Source: CAIYRG01 sp965247505 (GTDB lineage: Bacteria > Pseudomonadota > Alphaproteobacteria > Micropepsales > Micropepsaceae). From it: 64,000 nucleotides of DNA. Made by a program: the position numbers and the translations under genes. Shown piece by piece: positions 46,498 through 56,055 of the stretch. The stretch's first letter is position 1. Each line of letters begins with the position of its first letter. Below the pieces are notes generated by a model. It was not told where the DNA came from. It searched no databases and saw only the letters and a program-made list of their open reading frames with translations. The DNA lies in assembly GCA_965247505.1 (NCBI GenBank), contig OZ252020.1, forward strand, positions 930,001 to 994,000, in the 5' to 3' direction.

Positions 46498-47477
46498 TGG
46501 CTGAAGCCTCGATCCCTGTTGATCTCTTTAATCCTGGCCAAGTCTTTGCTTGCCTCGGCTTCCTCGAAGCCGCCGACGTGCTGCTTGGCGATGCCGAGGG
46601 TGGCTTCGACTGGAACGATGCAGCGGATGCGAAGTTTATCCTTGGCGCTTCGGGCGAGCGAAGTCCGGTTGAGGTCGTCATGGAGTTTCTGGCGGACGCT
46701 GAACCGAAACGATGGGGTCCGGCTGGTTACACCGATCTCCCTCCCAAGAAGCGCAAGAAGGCCGTGGACGGAGAGGGCGACTCCGTGGATGATGATCCGG
46801 ATGACGCCGAGATTGAAACAACCGGTCCTTCGATAGAGCTGGCTGAGACCTTTCTTTCAGGAAAAGGCGATCGGATGGCACTGCCGATCCGCTTCGGCGG
46901 TGGCAATCGTCCGACTGTCGAACTCGGTCACTGGGCCGATGGGTCGAGCCGGGAGAGCTTTAAGCTTTATGCGGGTAACCGCTCGGCTGACAAGATCGCC
47001 TGCGCGATGGTGAGGGGCGCGCGCAGGAAGGCGACCAAAAAGCAGAAGGCAAGCGGCGAGCCCGGAGACCTCAAGACGAAGGGCATCGCGCAGCTATGGG
47101 AGGAAGAGCGCGCGAATCTTATTGAGCGACCGTTCCACATCCTTACGCCGATGGGCGGAAGCTTCAACTTTGATCCGCGCGGCGCGTGGACTGCTATGGA
47201 CGCCGGGTATTCGCCGAATGAGCACAAGCACGCCGTGGAGTCCTCGCCCGTGGTTGAATTTCTCGCGGCATGGGGCCTTGAGCACGCGCGGCCTGAGGAA
47301 TTCGATCTTCGGCAGGTCCGATATGCGGTTTGGGGGACGCTGCTTCCCCCAATCCTCGCGCGAGCCGCGCTGACGAGTACCATAACTTCGCTGCCGATGA
47401 AGCATTTCCGCTTCCCGCTCGATCTTTCAGGCAAAAACAAGATCGTCACCTTTGCAGAACTGGAGACTCACCCATGA
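46497..47477 (+). CDS. csb3: Cas8/Csb3-like type I-G effector subunit
   Basis: 326 residues beginning MAEASIPVDLFNPGQVFACL and containing PIRFGGGNRPTVELGHW, the pattern of GSU0052-type Cas8 (Csb3) in type I-G systems. It is the probable PAM-recognising large subunit of the effector complex. An acidic low-complexity insert (EGDSVDDDPDDAE) lies near residue 95. The start shares a base with the cas3 stop (TGATG), and the end overlaps csb1 by 4 bp. Confidence 0.87.
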   Translation: MAEASIPVDLFNPGQVFACLGFLEAADVLLGDAEGGFDWNDAADAKFILGASGERSPVEVVMEFLADAEPKRWGPAGYTDLPPKKRKKAVDGEGDSVDDDPDDAEIETTGPSIELAETFLSGKGDRMALPIRFGGGNRPTVELGHWADGSSRESFKLYAGNRSADKIACAMVRGARRKATKKQKASGEPGDLKTKGIAQLWEEERANLIERPFHILTPMGGSFNFDPRGAWTAMDAGYSPNEHKHAVESSPVVEFLAAWGLEHARPEEFDLRQVRYAVWGTLLPPILARAALTSTITSLPMKHFRFPLDLSGKNKIVTFAELETHP

Positions 47478-48655
47478 CCGAACCACTGTCTTTGACGCGC
47501 GATATCATCAACTCTTGGGCTGATGGCGGTCCCAAAGAATCTGTCGCGCTGCATCTGAAGCAAAAGCTCGTGCCCGTAGAGGGAGAGGGCGGTGTCATCT
47601 TTCCACCGACCTATGCCGACATTGGCTACAATATTGACGAACTATCGGACGGAACGAAGGTCGCCACCATCGACAGCGTGGGTTCCCAAGCGAACCGGAT
47701 GGAGCCAATCTTCAAACACGAGCCTTACTCGGCACTCGTACCGCAAATCGAAATCGAGTTACACACCAAAGAAGACGACGGCGAGAAGCACGTTGAGAAG
47801 CGCTCTCTTCTGGATCTGGCGCATCGGAGTGCTGACGCTCTCGTTCATTCATCCCCGACGTTGGCACCAGACGTTGCGAAAGCCTTCCGTGCCCTCAAAC
47901 AGCGTGGAGACGCAGGGCCGCTTTGTCGATTGGCACCGACCTCTTTTCTGTTTGGTGTATGGGATTCGCGCGGGGGATCAAGTGAGAAGCGCCCGCGATT
48001 AATTCGTTCGATCATTCGAGCCTGGGACGTTCAGCCGCTATATGCGGCTGCCCAATTCAATTCCATCTGGAAGGCACTCGACTCGGGACAGCAGGCCGAA
48101 TTGAAAAAAGAGGCCAAGGCCAAGAAGACGAAGCTTTCCGAGAAAGGCTTCGCCGATGCTCCAGCAACGTTCCGAAAGGTGAGCCAAGCTGCAGCCAAAC
48201 AGATGCAAGAATTTCGCAATGGGTCGCCGAACCCGGAGCGCCGCACTCTCGGTGGTGTGCTCGCGAGCGGTCCAATTGAACGAGAGATCACCGTCAACCT
48301 AGTTGCCCTGCGTACAATCGCCGGCGCCAACGCAGAAGAGACGACAGAGATCCGACGATATTTGCTTGTGCTCGCGCTGATCGCTGCAACAGCCGAGATC
48401 GACTTGTTCCTCCGTGAAGGTTGTCACCTTCGCTTCGCCGACGAAGACATATGGGAGGCGATCCCTCGACGAGGTGCCCCGATGGCTGTTGACTTGGCGT
48501 CGGAGACTTCCAGGAAGGAACTTCTCGAATACGCCGAAGTAACTGTCGCGTCCTTGAAGACCGAGTGGCCAAAGACGTTGGTGCACAAGTTTGACATGAA
48601 AGAGGCGAAGAAGCTTTTCGCCAAGAAAGCCGAAGAAGAAGAAGGCGACGCCTGA
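47474..48655 (+). CDS. csb1: Csb1 (Cas7, GSU0053 type)
   Basis: 393 residues. Family signatures are VGSQANRMEP near residue 75, LCRLAPTSFLFGVWDSR near 155 and the basic C-terminal tail. Csb1 is the Cas7-type backbone subunit that coats the crRNA in type I-G. The start at 47474 overlaps the cas8 stop (ATGA). csb2 follows after 4 bp. Confidence 0.95.
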   Translation: MTEPLSLTRDIINSWADGGPKESVALHLKQKLVPVEGEGGVIFPPTYADIGYNIDELSDGTKVATIDSVGSQANRMEPIFKHEPYSALVPQIEIELHTKEDDGEKHVEKRSLLDLAHRSADALVHSSPTLAPDVAKAFRALKQRGDAGPLCRLAPTSFLFGVWDSRGGSSEKRPRLIRSIIRAWDVQPLYAAAQFNSIWKALDSGQQAELKKEAKAKKTKLSEKGFADAPATFRKVSQAAAKQMQEFRNGSPNPERRTLGGVLASGPIEREITVNLVALRTIAGANAEETTEIRRYLLVLALIAATAEIDLFLREGCHLRFADEDIWEAIPRRGAPMAVDLASETSRKELLEYAEVTVASLKTEWPKTLVHKFDMKEAKKLFAKKAEEEEGDA

Positions 48656-48659
48656 CCCC

Positions 48660-50927
48660 ATGCCCTGCGCGCTTCTTCTCTCCGTTCGGTTCCATGACGG
48701 GCGCTATCACGGTGCTGGCGATTGGCCGCCCTCGCCGGCGCGACTGTTCCAAGCGTTTGTCGCCGGCACTGTCCGAGTCGGTGGCGTGTCGGAGAAGGAC
48801 CAGGCCGCTCTCGCTTGGTTGGAGATGCTTGGGGCACCCGTGATCGCCACGCCAACCGTTCGCGATGGGCAAGGCTTCACGAACTATGTGCCAAACAACG
48901 ATCTTGACGCCGTCCGCGGTGACCTGCGTCGTTTCGCCAAAATCCGGGCACCGAAAAGCATCAAGCCGCGCCTGTTCGATGCACGCACAGCGTTCCTCTA
49001 TGTCTGGCGCTTCGATGCAGGCGTAGTAGGCGAAGAGCACGCGCAAACTGTTTGCAAGATTGCGGAACGGCTCTATCAACTCGGCAGAGGAATCGATATG
49101 GCATGGGCTGTCGGCGAAATCCCTACGCCGGAAGAGCTTGACGTACTGCTCGCTTCGCATCCTGGGCCGATCCATCGTCCGTCTACAGGCGGAGGCGGAG
49201 CATCGCTCGCGTGCCCACAGCACGGATCGCTTGAAAGCCTTCTCCGACGCCATGAAGCCGCTAGCGCACGGTTCAAGACGCTCTATGCGCACGCGCCGAC
49301 AAAGAAGGAACCAGGACGCACGAAGGCGGTTGGGCAGTTTTTTTCCCAGCCGCCAAAGCCGCGCTTCGCGCAAGTCGCTTACGACAGCCCGCCACAACGG
49401 CCTCTGTTTGATTTGCGCGGGCCTGGGCCCGTAGCTCCCTTCGCACCGTGGCCTCAGACGAGCACAGCCGCGCTAGTTGAGAAGTTGCGTGACGCAGCCG
49501 CGGCACGGCTGAAGAAGGCGCTGCCAGATAACGAGGCGTTGATCGAGCGCGTCCTTGTCGGGCGCGACGCGACGGAAGCGGACAAGGCCGCGCGCGTACG
49601 GATCGTACCGCTTCCTTCAATCGGCCACGCACATGCCGATCATGCGATCCGCCGTGTGCTGGTCGAGATTCCGCTGAACTGCCCGATACCCGCCGACGAT
49701 ATTACCTGGAGCTTCTCCGGCTTGGATCTGGGTATTGATTACCAAACTGGCGAGGTCCTGCATGAGGGCCAGCCCCTTCTGATGCCCACCGACTACCGTG
49801 CGATGCTTGATCATTACGGGATCATAGAGCAGACGGAGGCACGTCTGTGGAGGACCGTTACGCCGTTGGCGCTGCCGCGATCGGCTGTTCGCCGCCGCAT
49901 CACTTCTTCGCTGGTTCGCAAAGCCTCGGAAAAAAATGGTGCCAGGAATCGTCTGCGTGAGGAAGAGCGGGCTACCCGCGTGGTAGTCCAAACACTGCGG
50001 CACGCTGGCATCAGCACCAAGGTAGAATCGATCCGCGTGCAGCGGGAACCTTTCGTAGCGAAGGGCACGCGAGCAGAAGCATTTGCGCTCGGAACGCGCT
50101 TCGCCAAAGACCGCATGTGGCATGTCGAGATCACGTTCGTCGCGCCCACTCAAGGCCCGATCGTCATCGGTGACGGGCGTTATATTGGTCTCGGTCTAAT
50201 GGCGCCGGCCAAGGATATCTGGCGCGACGAGATAGTCTTTACCCTGCCGCCGGAAATACGCATCGCCAGTGCCGATATGGTGATCCTGCTGCGCGCGGTT
50301 CGGCGCGCGCTGATGGCGATCTCGCGAAATAGCAGAGACGACGTGCCCCGTCTCTTCTCGGGGCACGAACCCGATGGGGGGCCTGCAAGCTCTGGCAGGC
50401 ACGAGCACGTCTTCCTCGCCGCTTATGATGCCGACAGGGAGGGGCGCATTGACCGGCTAATCGTGGCCGCGCCTTGGGTATGCGACCGCTTGGGCCGGGC
50501 GCCGCGACGGAGCGATCGCGCCCTGTTCGATCGGGTAGTGTCTTCACTTAGCAGGGTACGGGCAGGAAAACTCGGCGTCATTGCCCTTGGTCTTGCCTCA
50601 ACTTTGGCGACAGATGATCCGGTTTTCGGTACAGCGTTGATGTGGGAAAGCCACACCCCTTACCGTCCGACACGCCATGCAGGACGGAGCAAGGACCCGG
50701 CAGCTGCCGTCGCGCATGACGTGATTAATGAATGCGCCCGCAGAGGTCTGCCGAAGCCAGAGGTTGGTCTACTGGAGTTTGGCGCCGGTCCGAACGGTGG
50801 CAACTTGGCTGCCTGTATTCGCCTTCGGTTCGCTGTAGCTGTTAAGGGACCGATTATGCTCGGCCGCGACAGCCATATGGGCGGCGGCTTGTTTGCCGTC
50901 GCAGACGAGGGCAAGCATGCTCGATGA
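48660..50927 (+). CDS. csb2: Csb2 (Cas5-Cas6 fusion, GSU0054 type)
   Basis: 755 residues beginning MPCALLLSVRFHDGRYHGAG and DWPPSPARLFQAFVAG, the diagnostic GSU0054 N-terminus. The N-terminal half is Cas5-like; the C-terminal half contains the Cas6-like part, expected to cut the pre-crRNA at the palindromic repeats of the array downstream. The C-terminus reads GPIMLGRDSHMGGGLF, a Gly-rich end of RAMP type. It is longer than average for this family (about 500-600 aa). It overlaps cas4-cas1 by 11 bp. Confidence 0.93.
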   Translation: MPCALLLSVRFHDGRYHGAGDWPPSPARLFQAFVAGTVRVGGVSEKDQAALAWLEMLGAPVIATPTVRDGQGFTNYVPNNDLDAVRGDLRRFAKIRAPKSIKPRLFDARTAFLYVWRFDAGVVGEEHAQTVCKIAERLYQLGRGIDMAWAVGEIPTPEELDVLLASHPGPIHRPSTGGGGASLACPQHGSLESLLRRHEAASARFKTLYAHAPTKKEPGRTKAVGQFFSQPPKPRFAQVAYDSPPQRPLFDLRGPGPVAPFAPWPQTSTAALVEKLRDAAAARLKKALPDNEALIERVLVGRDATEADKAARVRIVPLPSIGHAHADHAIRRVLVEIPLNCPIPADDITWSFSGLDLGIDYQTGEVLHEGQPLLMPTDYRAMLDHYGIIEQTEARLWRTVTPLALPRSAVRRRITSSLVRKASEKNGARNRLREEERATRVVVQTLRHAGISTKVESIRVQREPFVAKGTRAEAFALGTRFAKDRMWHVEITFVAPTQGPIVIGDGRYIGLGLMAPAKDIWRDEIVFTLPPEIRIASADMVILLRAVRRALMAISRNSRDDVPRLFSGHEPDGGPASSGRHEHVFLAAYDADREGRIDRLIVAAPWVCDRLGRAPRRSDRALFDRVVSSLSRVRAGKLGVIALGLASTLATDDPVFGTALMWESHTPYRPTRHAGRSKDPAAAVAHDVINECARRGLPKPEVGLLEFGAGPNGGNLAACIRLRFAVAVKGPIMLGRDSHMGGGLFAVADEGKHAR

Positions 50928-52650
50928 TGAACAGATCGAACTCCATCTTCCTGCGCCGCCAGTGTCCAGCGAGACGCCGTTGGTTCCCGCGCGGATGGTG
51001 AACGAGTTCGTCTACTGCCCTCGCCTCGCTTACCTCATGTGGACCCAAGCTGAATGGTCGGAGACCGGCGACACGGTCGAGGGCCGCCGCGCTCATACGC
51101 GCGTCGACAAGCCGGGCGCGCCGTTGCCGGCGCCGGAGGCGCTCGAAGCCAATGGGGCCGGAAGGACGGACAAGATCGTCAGCCGGTCGCTGACGCTGTC
51201 TTCGAGCACGCTCGGTGTTATCGCCAAGCTCGATGTGGCCGAGGCTGAGGATGGTGCGGTCACGCCCATAGACTACAAACGCGGCAAACGCCCGCATGTG
51301 GAGCAAGGCGCTTACGAGCCGGAGCGTATCCAGGTTTGCCTCCAGGGCCTACTGCTCGAAGAACACGGCTATCGCGTTGAGGAAGGCGCCATCTACTACG
51401 CCGAAAGCCGCGAACGCGTGCGTGTCGTGTTTGACGACGCATTGCGCGCAATGGCACGGGCCGCTGTCAGCGAGCTGCGCCTAACCGTTTCCCAGGGCCG
51501 CATCCCACCGCCGCTCAAGGACAGCCCAAAATGTCCCCGCTGCGCGCTGGTGACCGTCTGTCTGCCGGACGAGGTTCGCACGCTGTCTGGCTCGTCGCTC
51601 GCGCCGCGCCCCATCGCCGTGCCCGCCGATGCGTCCTTGCCGCTTGTCGTTCAGTCCCAGCATGCGCGCATTGGCAAGGAAGGCGAAACGCTGAAAATCA
51701 CCGACGACGAACAGGGCGAAACGCGGGTCCGCTTCATTGATATTTCTGATGTCGCGCTGTTTGGCACCGTGTCGATCACGACTCCCGCCTTGTCCGCCCT
51801 GTTCGAACGCGAAATCCCTGTGACCTTCCACAGTCACAGCGGGTGGTTCCGAGGAGTCGCCCACGGCGTCGGCCACCGCAATGTCGAGGTGCGCACGGCA
51901 CAATACCGCATGAGCTTTGATGCAGCATCCTGTCTGCGGTTTGCACGGGATCTGGTTGCGGCCAAGATCATGAACCAGCGAACGATCCTCAGACGGAATT
52001 GGCGCGGGTCTCCGGAGGACCGGAAAGCCGTTCTCGGTCGTCTGCGCACCGCTCGAAGAATGGTCGGTGGCGCGGCGACGTCAACGGAACTCCTGGGCAT
52101 GGAAGGAAATGCCGCGGCGATCTATTTCCGCGCTTTCGCGGGCTTGCTCAAACAGCCGGACACCGAGGGTGAGCTGGCTCCTTTCCGTTTCGAGGCCCGC
52201 AATCGTAGGCCGCCCACTGATCCCGTGAACGCCATGCTGTCTCTCGCATATGCCATGCTGACCCGGCATCTGACGATCGCGGCCGCGTCCGTAGGGCTCG
52301 ACCCCTACCGCGGCTTCTATCATGCGCCCCGCTACGGCCGCCCGGCGCTTGCGCTTGACCTCATGGAGCCGTTCCGCTCCCTCATCGCCGACAGCGTCGT
52401 GCTCTCGGCGATCAATACCGGGGCAGTTGGCCCGAAGGATTTTGTCGTGGCCGCAACGGGAACTGCGCTTACCCAGGCGGGACGCCGTCGCTTCGTGGAG
52501 GCGTTCGAGCGACGTCTATCGCAGGAAACAACACACCCAGTCTTCGGCTACCAGGTCAGTATGCGCCGGATGCTTCTGGTGCAGGCACGACTGCTATCGC
52601 GGTTTCTGCTGAGGGAGCTGCCGAGCTATCCGCACTACTTGCCGCGTTGA
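50917..52650 (+). CDS. cas4-cas1: Cas4-Cas1 fusion, spacer acquisition
   Basis: 577 residues. The Cas4 part (1 to about 220) has CPRLAYL near 34, the RecB-type motif PIDYKRGKR and the Fe-S cysteine cluster CPRCALVTVC. The Cas1 part follows, with SITTPALSALFEREIPVTF, the catalytic Glu in ELLGMEGNAAAIYFRAF and the His in DPYRGFYHAPRYGRPAL with acidic residues after it (LDLMEPFRSLI). The fusion is characteristic of type I-G. Cas4 selects PAM-proper prespacers and Cas1-Cas2 integrates them. ATG 50917 is used because it starts inside csb2. Confidence 0.97.
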   Translation: MLDDEQIELHLPAPPVSSETPLVPARMVNEFVYCPRLAYLMWTQAEWSETGDTVEGRRAHTRVDKPGAPLPAPEALEANGAGRTDKIVSRSLTLSSSTLGVIAKLDVAEAEDGAVTPIDYKRGKRPHVEQGAYEPERIQVCLQGLLLEEHGYRVEEGAIYYAESRERVRVVFDDALRAMARAAVSELRLTVSQGRIPPPLKDSPKCPRCALVTVCLPDEVRTLSGSSLAPRPIAVPADASLPLVVQSQHARIGKEGETLKITDDEQGETRVRFIDISDVALFGTVSITTPALSALFEREIPVTFHSHSGWFRGVAHGVGHRNVEVRTAQYRMSFDAASCLRFARDLVAAKIMNQRTILRRNWRGSPEDRKAVLGRLRTARRMVGGAATSTELLGMEGNAAAIYFRAFAGLLKQPDTEGELAPFRFEARNRRPPTDPVNAMLSLAYAMLTRHLTIAAASVGLDPYRGFYHAPRYGRPALALDLMEPFRSLIADSVVLSAINTGAVGPKDFVVAATGTALTQAGRRRFVEAFERRLSQETTHPVFGYQVSMRRMLLVQARLLSRFLLRELPSYPHYLPR

Positions 52651-52672
52651 GAAGAGAATATGGAACCACCGC

Positions 52673-52966
52673 ATGAGCGACGAACGGCTTTATATTGTCA
52701 CCTACGACATTTCCAATGAACGGCGCTGGCGGCGCCTGTTCAAAGCGATGCAGGGATACGGAGAATGGCTTCAGCTTTCCGTCTTTCAGTGCCGGCTTAC
52801 CCGCCGGCGCCACGCCGAGCTGGAGACACGGCTGCGCGAATTGGTGAAAAACGGAGAGGACCACGTTCTTCTGATCGACGTTGGACCAGCGGACAAAATC
52901 CACCTCGCCGTGGAGAGTATCGGCAAGAGCTTTTTGAAGATGGAGCGTCAGGCGACCGTGATATAA
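52673..52966 (+). CDS. cas2: Cas2
   Basis: 97 residues: YIVTYDISNERRWRRLFKAM is the conserved Cas2 beta1-alpha1 with the metal-binding Asp, followed by GEWLQLSVFQCRL and VLLIDVGP. It forms the integrase complex with Cas1. It starts 22 bp after cas4-cas1 and is followed by the leader and array, so the order cas-leader-repeats is complete. Confidence 0.97.
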   Translation: MSDERLYIVTYDISNERRWRRLFKAMQGYGEWLQLSVFQCRLTRRRHAELETRLRELVKNGEDHVLLIDVGPADKIHLAVESIGKSFLKMERQATVI

Positions 52967-53233
52967 TGAGATCGCGTTCCTTGATAAGGAATTGTGGGTG
53001 AGCACTTTTGGTTTCACCAGCGCGCCATGCTTGCCAAGTACATTCGAGCGGGTCAGTGATGCGCACAAGTCCACCCCCCGCTCGAATCTATTTAACATGT
53101 TGGAATTGTATGGCTCTTTGACATTGTAAACACGTCGGTATGCATGATGGGACAGAGTTTGACCGCCGCTGAAGGCTATCTCTCGAAAACACGGCGAGAT
53201 TGCCTTGAGAAGCAACAGGTTGTAGGTGGGTAG
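52967..53233 (+). promoter_or_regulatory. CRISPR leader
   Basis: 267 bp between cas2 and the first repeat. It holds an 11-bp perfect inverted repeat, ATTCGAGCGGG at 53042-53052 and its complement at 53077-53087, and a possible promoter (TTGACA 53118-53123, TATGCA 53139-53144, spacing 15, short of the usual 17). The repeats farthest from it are the degenerate ones, which supports this side as the leader. Confidence 0.7.
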
Positions 53234-55741
53234 GCATCCGAGGCTTACGAGCCTCGGCCTCATTGAAGCTTTTAGCCTCGCGGCGGATGCCGCGCTCCAA
53301 CAGAACGGCATCCGAGGCTTACGAGCCTCGGCCTCATTGAAGCTCAGACCGGCCGGTTGTTCCGCTCGATTGAGGCCATGGCATCCGAGGCTTACGAGCC
53401 TCGGCCTCATTGAAGCTGAACAATCAACCGTCGAAGCGCGAGCGAAGGGAATCGCATCCGAGGCTTACGAGCCTCGGCCTCATTGAAGCATTCCAACGTC
53501 TCCTATGCTGGCGAGGCGGACCACCGCATCCGAGGCTTACGAGCCTCGGCCTCATTGAAGACCGGTGGTTTTAATCAACGTAACTTGTGGGTTCCGCGCA
53601 TCCGAGGCTTACGAGCCTCGGCCTCATTGAAGAGTGTGGTCCTTCGCCCGCGGGTTCATATAAATATTAACGCATCCGAGGCTTACGAGCCTCGGCCTCA
53701 TTGAAGAGGCGATATCATCTGCATCTCCTCCGGGCGCGTCGATGCATCCGAGGCTTACGAGCCTCGGCCTCATTGAAGAGATTGCTGCCACAGACAACAA
53801 TACCCATATCGCCGAAGCATCCGAGGCTTACGAGCCTCGGCCTCATTGAAGTTGGGATTGCCCGCTCGATGGCGGCTCGAAGATCACGGCATCCGAGGCT
53901 TACGAGCCTCGGCCTCATTGAAGCCCGCCCGCGTCGTGCGCTCGCTCGAATATATTGCGAGGGCATCCGAGGCTTACGAGCCTCGGCCTCATTGAAGCAT
54001 CGGAAACCTGAGCGCCACCGATACAGACGTGCAAGGCATCCGAGGCTTACGAGCCTCGGCCTCATTGAAGCGTCTCCTGTTATTGCGTTTGTTGTTTTGT
54101 GCATCAGCGCATCCGAGGCTTACGAGCCTCGGCCTCATTGAAGCGGGGGATTGTGGAGACCAAGTGGGCGTCAATTGAATCGCATCCGAGGCTTACGAGC
54201 CTCGGCCTCATTGAAGCGATGCACGGGTGCGACCGTCGCGCGCAACCTCAGTCTCGCATCCGAGGCTTACGAGCCTCGGCCTCATTGAAGCACGTTATCC
54301 GCGCCAACATAGTCTGAGCCGCCCGCGCATCCGAGGCTTACGAGCCTCGGCCTCATTGAAGCGTGGACACTGCATGGAAGGCAGGCGGGACCAAGCCACG
54401 CATCCGAGGCTTACGAGCCTCGGCCTCATTGAAGTTGCCCGTTCACATCCTTAAACCACTGATTTACCGCGCATCCGAGGCTTACGAGCCTCGGCCTCAT
54501 TGAAGCGACGGAAACATGCACGGCAACCCGTTCGATCCGAGCGACGCATCCGAGGCTTACGAGCCTCGGCCTCATTGAAGCGTTGCCATGAGGGACCACA
54601 TCTGTTCATCCAATGGGCGCATCCGAGGCTTACGAGCCTCGGCCTCATTGAAGCTCGAACACCTTGGACTCACCACTGTCCACCAGGTCGAGCATCCGAG
54701 GCTTACGAGCCTCGGCCTCATTGAAGCCTATTCACGATGCGTGGGTTCAAGCCTGGACGCACGTGCATCCGAGGCTTACGAGCCTCGGCCTCATTGAAGC
54801 CGGTTGAAGTTGCGGCAGAATACACCGTTGACGCAATCGCATCCGAGGCTTACGAGCCTCGGCCTCATTGAAGCCTCCGCGAGTGCTGGGCAGCTGATGG
54901 CCTTGGCCCGAGCATCCGAGGCTTACGAGCCTCGGCCTCATTGAAGCTGGACGGCACGCTTTGGGACCGCACGCAGTATCGTGGCATCCGAGGCTTACGA
55001 GCCTCGGCCTCATTGAAGCGATAGCGATGCGTCGGTTGATGCAATTAAACTAGTGCGGCATCCGAGGCTTACGAGCCTCGGCCTCATTGAAGCGCCAACA
55101 TCGACAGCTATGGGGTTTGGCTTGAGGACAAGCATCCGAGGCTTACGAGCCTCGGCCTCATTGAAGCTTTGATTATTCTTGCCAATCACCCTCCGCTTTT
55201 TAGCCTGCATCCGAGGCTTACGAGCCTCGGCCTCATTGAAGCGGTGTTTTGCCAGCCACGGCTACTCCTACACTCGATAGGCATCCGAGGCTTACGAGCC
55301 TCGGCCTCATTGAAGCCGCAATGTTCCTTTGGGTTTCAGGTAAATCATGGCACGGCATCCGAGGCTTACGAGCCTCGGCCTCATTGAAGCCCGCTGCTCT
55401 GTAAGCGTATCCACCATTAAAAACATGCATCCGAGGCTTACGAGCCTCGGCCTCATTGAAGCCACTAAGCGGCCCGGCCTCCTCATGGCATCCGAGGCTT
55501 ACGAGCCTCGGCCTCATTGAAGCGCATTCACAAGCGCGGTCGCCATGCCGGAAAAATCGTCGCATCCGAGGCTTACGAGCCTCGGCCTCATTGAAGCACT
55601 GATGTTGTCGCCACAGGTGCAAGTACAGGTGTTCCATCCGAGGCTTACGAGCCTCGGCCTCATTGAAGCTTGGTGCGGCCACGGCTTCACTGGCTGGCGC
55701 GACCTCCATCCGAGGCTTACGAACCTCGGCCTCATTGAAGC
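53234..55741 (+). CRISPR. Type I-G CRISPR array, 35 repeats / 34 spacers
   Basis: The repeat is 36 nt, GCATCCGAGGCTTACGAGCC followed by TCGGCCTCATTGAAGC, with an inner palindrome (CCGAGGCT, CGTA loop, AGCCTCGG). Repeat period is mostly 71-75 nt, so spacers are 35-39 nt; one spacer (55463-55487) is only 25 nt. The 3' end ATTGAAGC is the usual 5' handle of mature crRNA, so transcription runs left to right away from the leader. Repeats 5-9 and 17 end in A or T instead of C. The last two repeats begin with C instead of G, and the last has an extra G-to-A change in the stem, marking the old end. No spacer could be matched by eye. Confidence 0.98.
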
Positions 55742-56055
55742 GTCGCAGTCACGCCGATGGTCGCGTGCGTTACGTCCCCACAGGCGAACACATAGAAATA
55801 CCCGCTTCGAAATCGGTGTCATTCAAGGCGTCAAGGGCCCTCAGGGATGCAGTGAGCTGAGGGCGGGTTGGTTGTTCCGGCACCGCGGGCGATGTTGGGG
55901 ATCAATACCATCGCCGTCATCGCGTGGCATGGCGGTAACCGGCAAGCTCGAGGAAAGACGGTCCTGGCTGCGTTGACGGCGACGCTAGCGATGTCAGGGT
56001 GCGCACGGAACTCGGGGTGTTTACGTCGTGGCCGGGCGAACCAAGGAGGACAACG
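55742..56055. other. Post-array DNA with possible parA-like fragment
   Basis: No intact gene. Around 55889-55990 (plus strand) the frame reads INTIAVIAWHGG...GKTVLAALTATLA, reminiscent of the deviant Walker start of ParA proteins with an insertion between GG and GKT. No downstream ParA motifs follow, so it would be a small remnant. A strong ribosome binding site (AAGGAGGA, 56043-56050) at the end belongs to the next gene. Confidence 0.35.

Noticed and set aside
53226..55709. Open frames running through the CRISPR array with repeated RGLRASASLK or MRPRLVSLGC peptides
   Set aside because: These are translations of the CRISPR repeat, not proteins.
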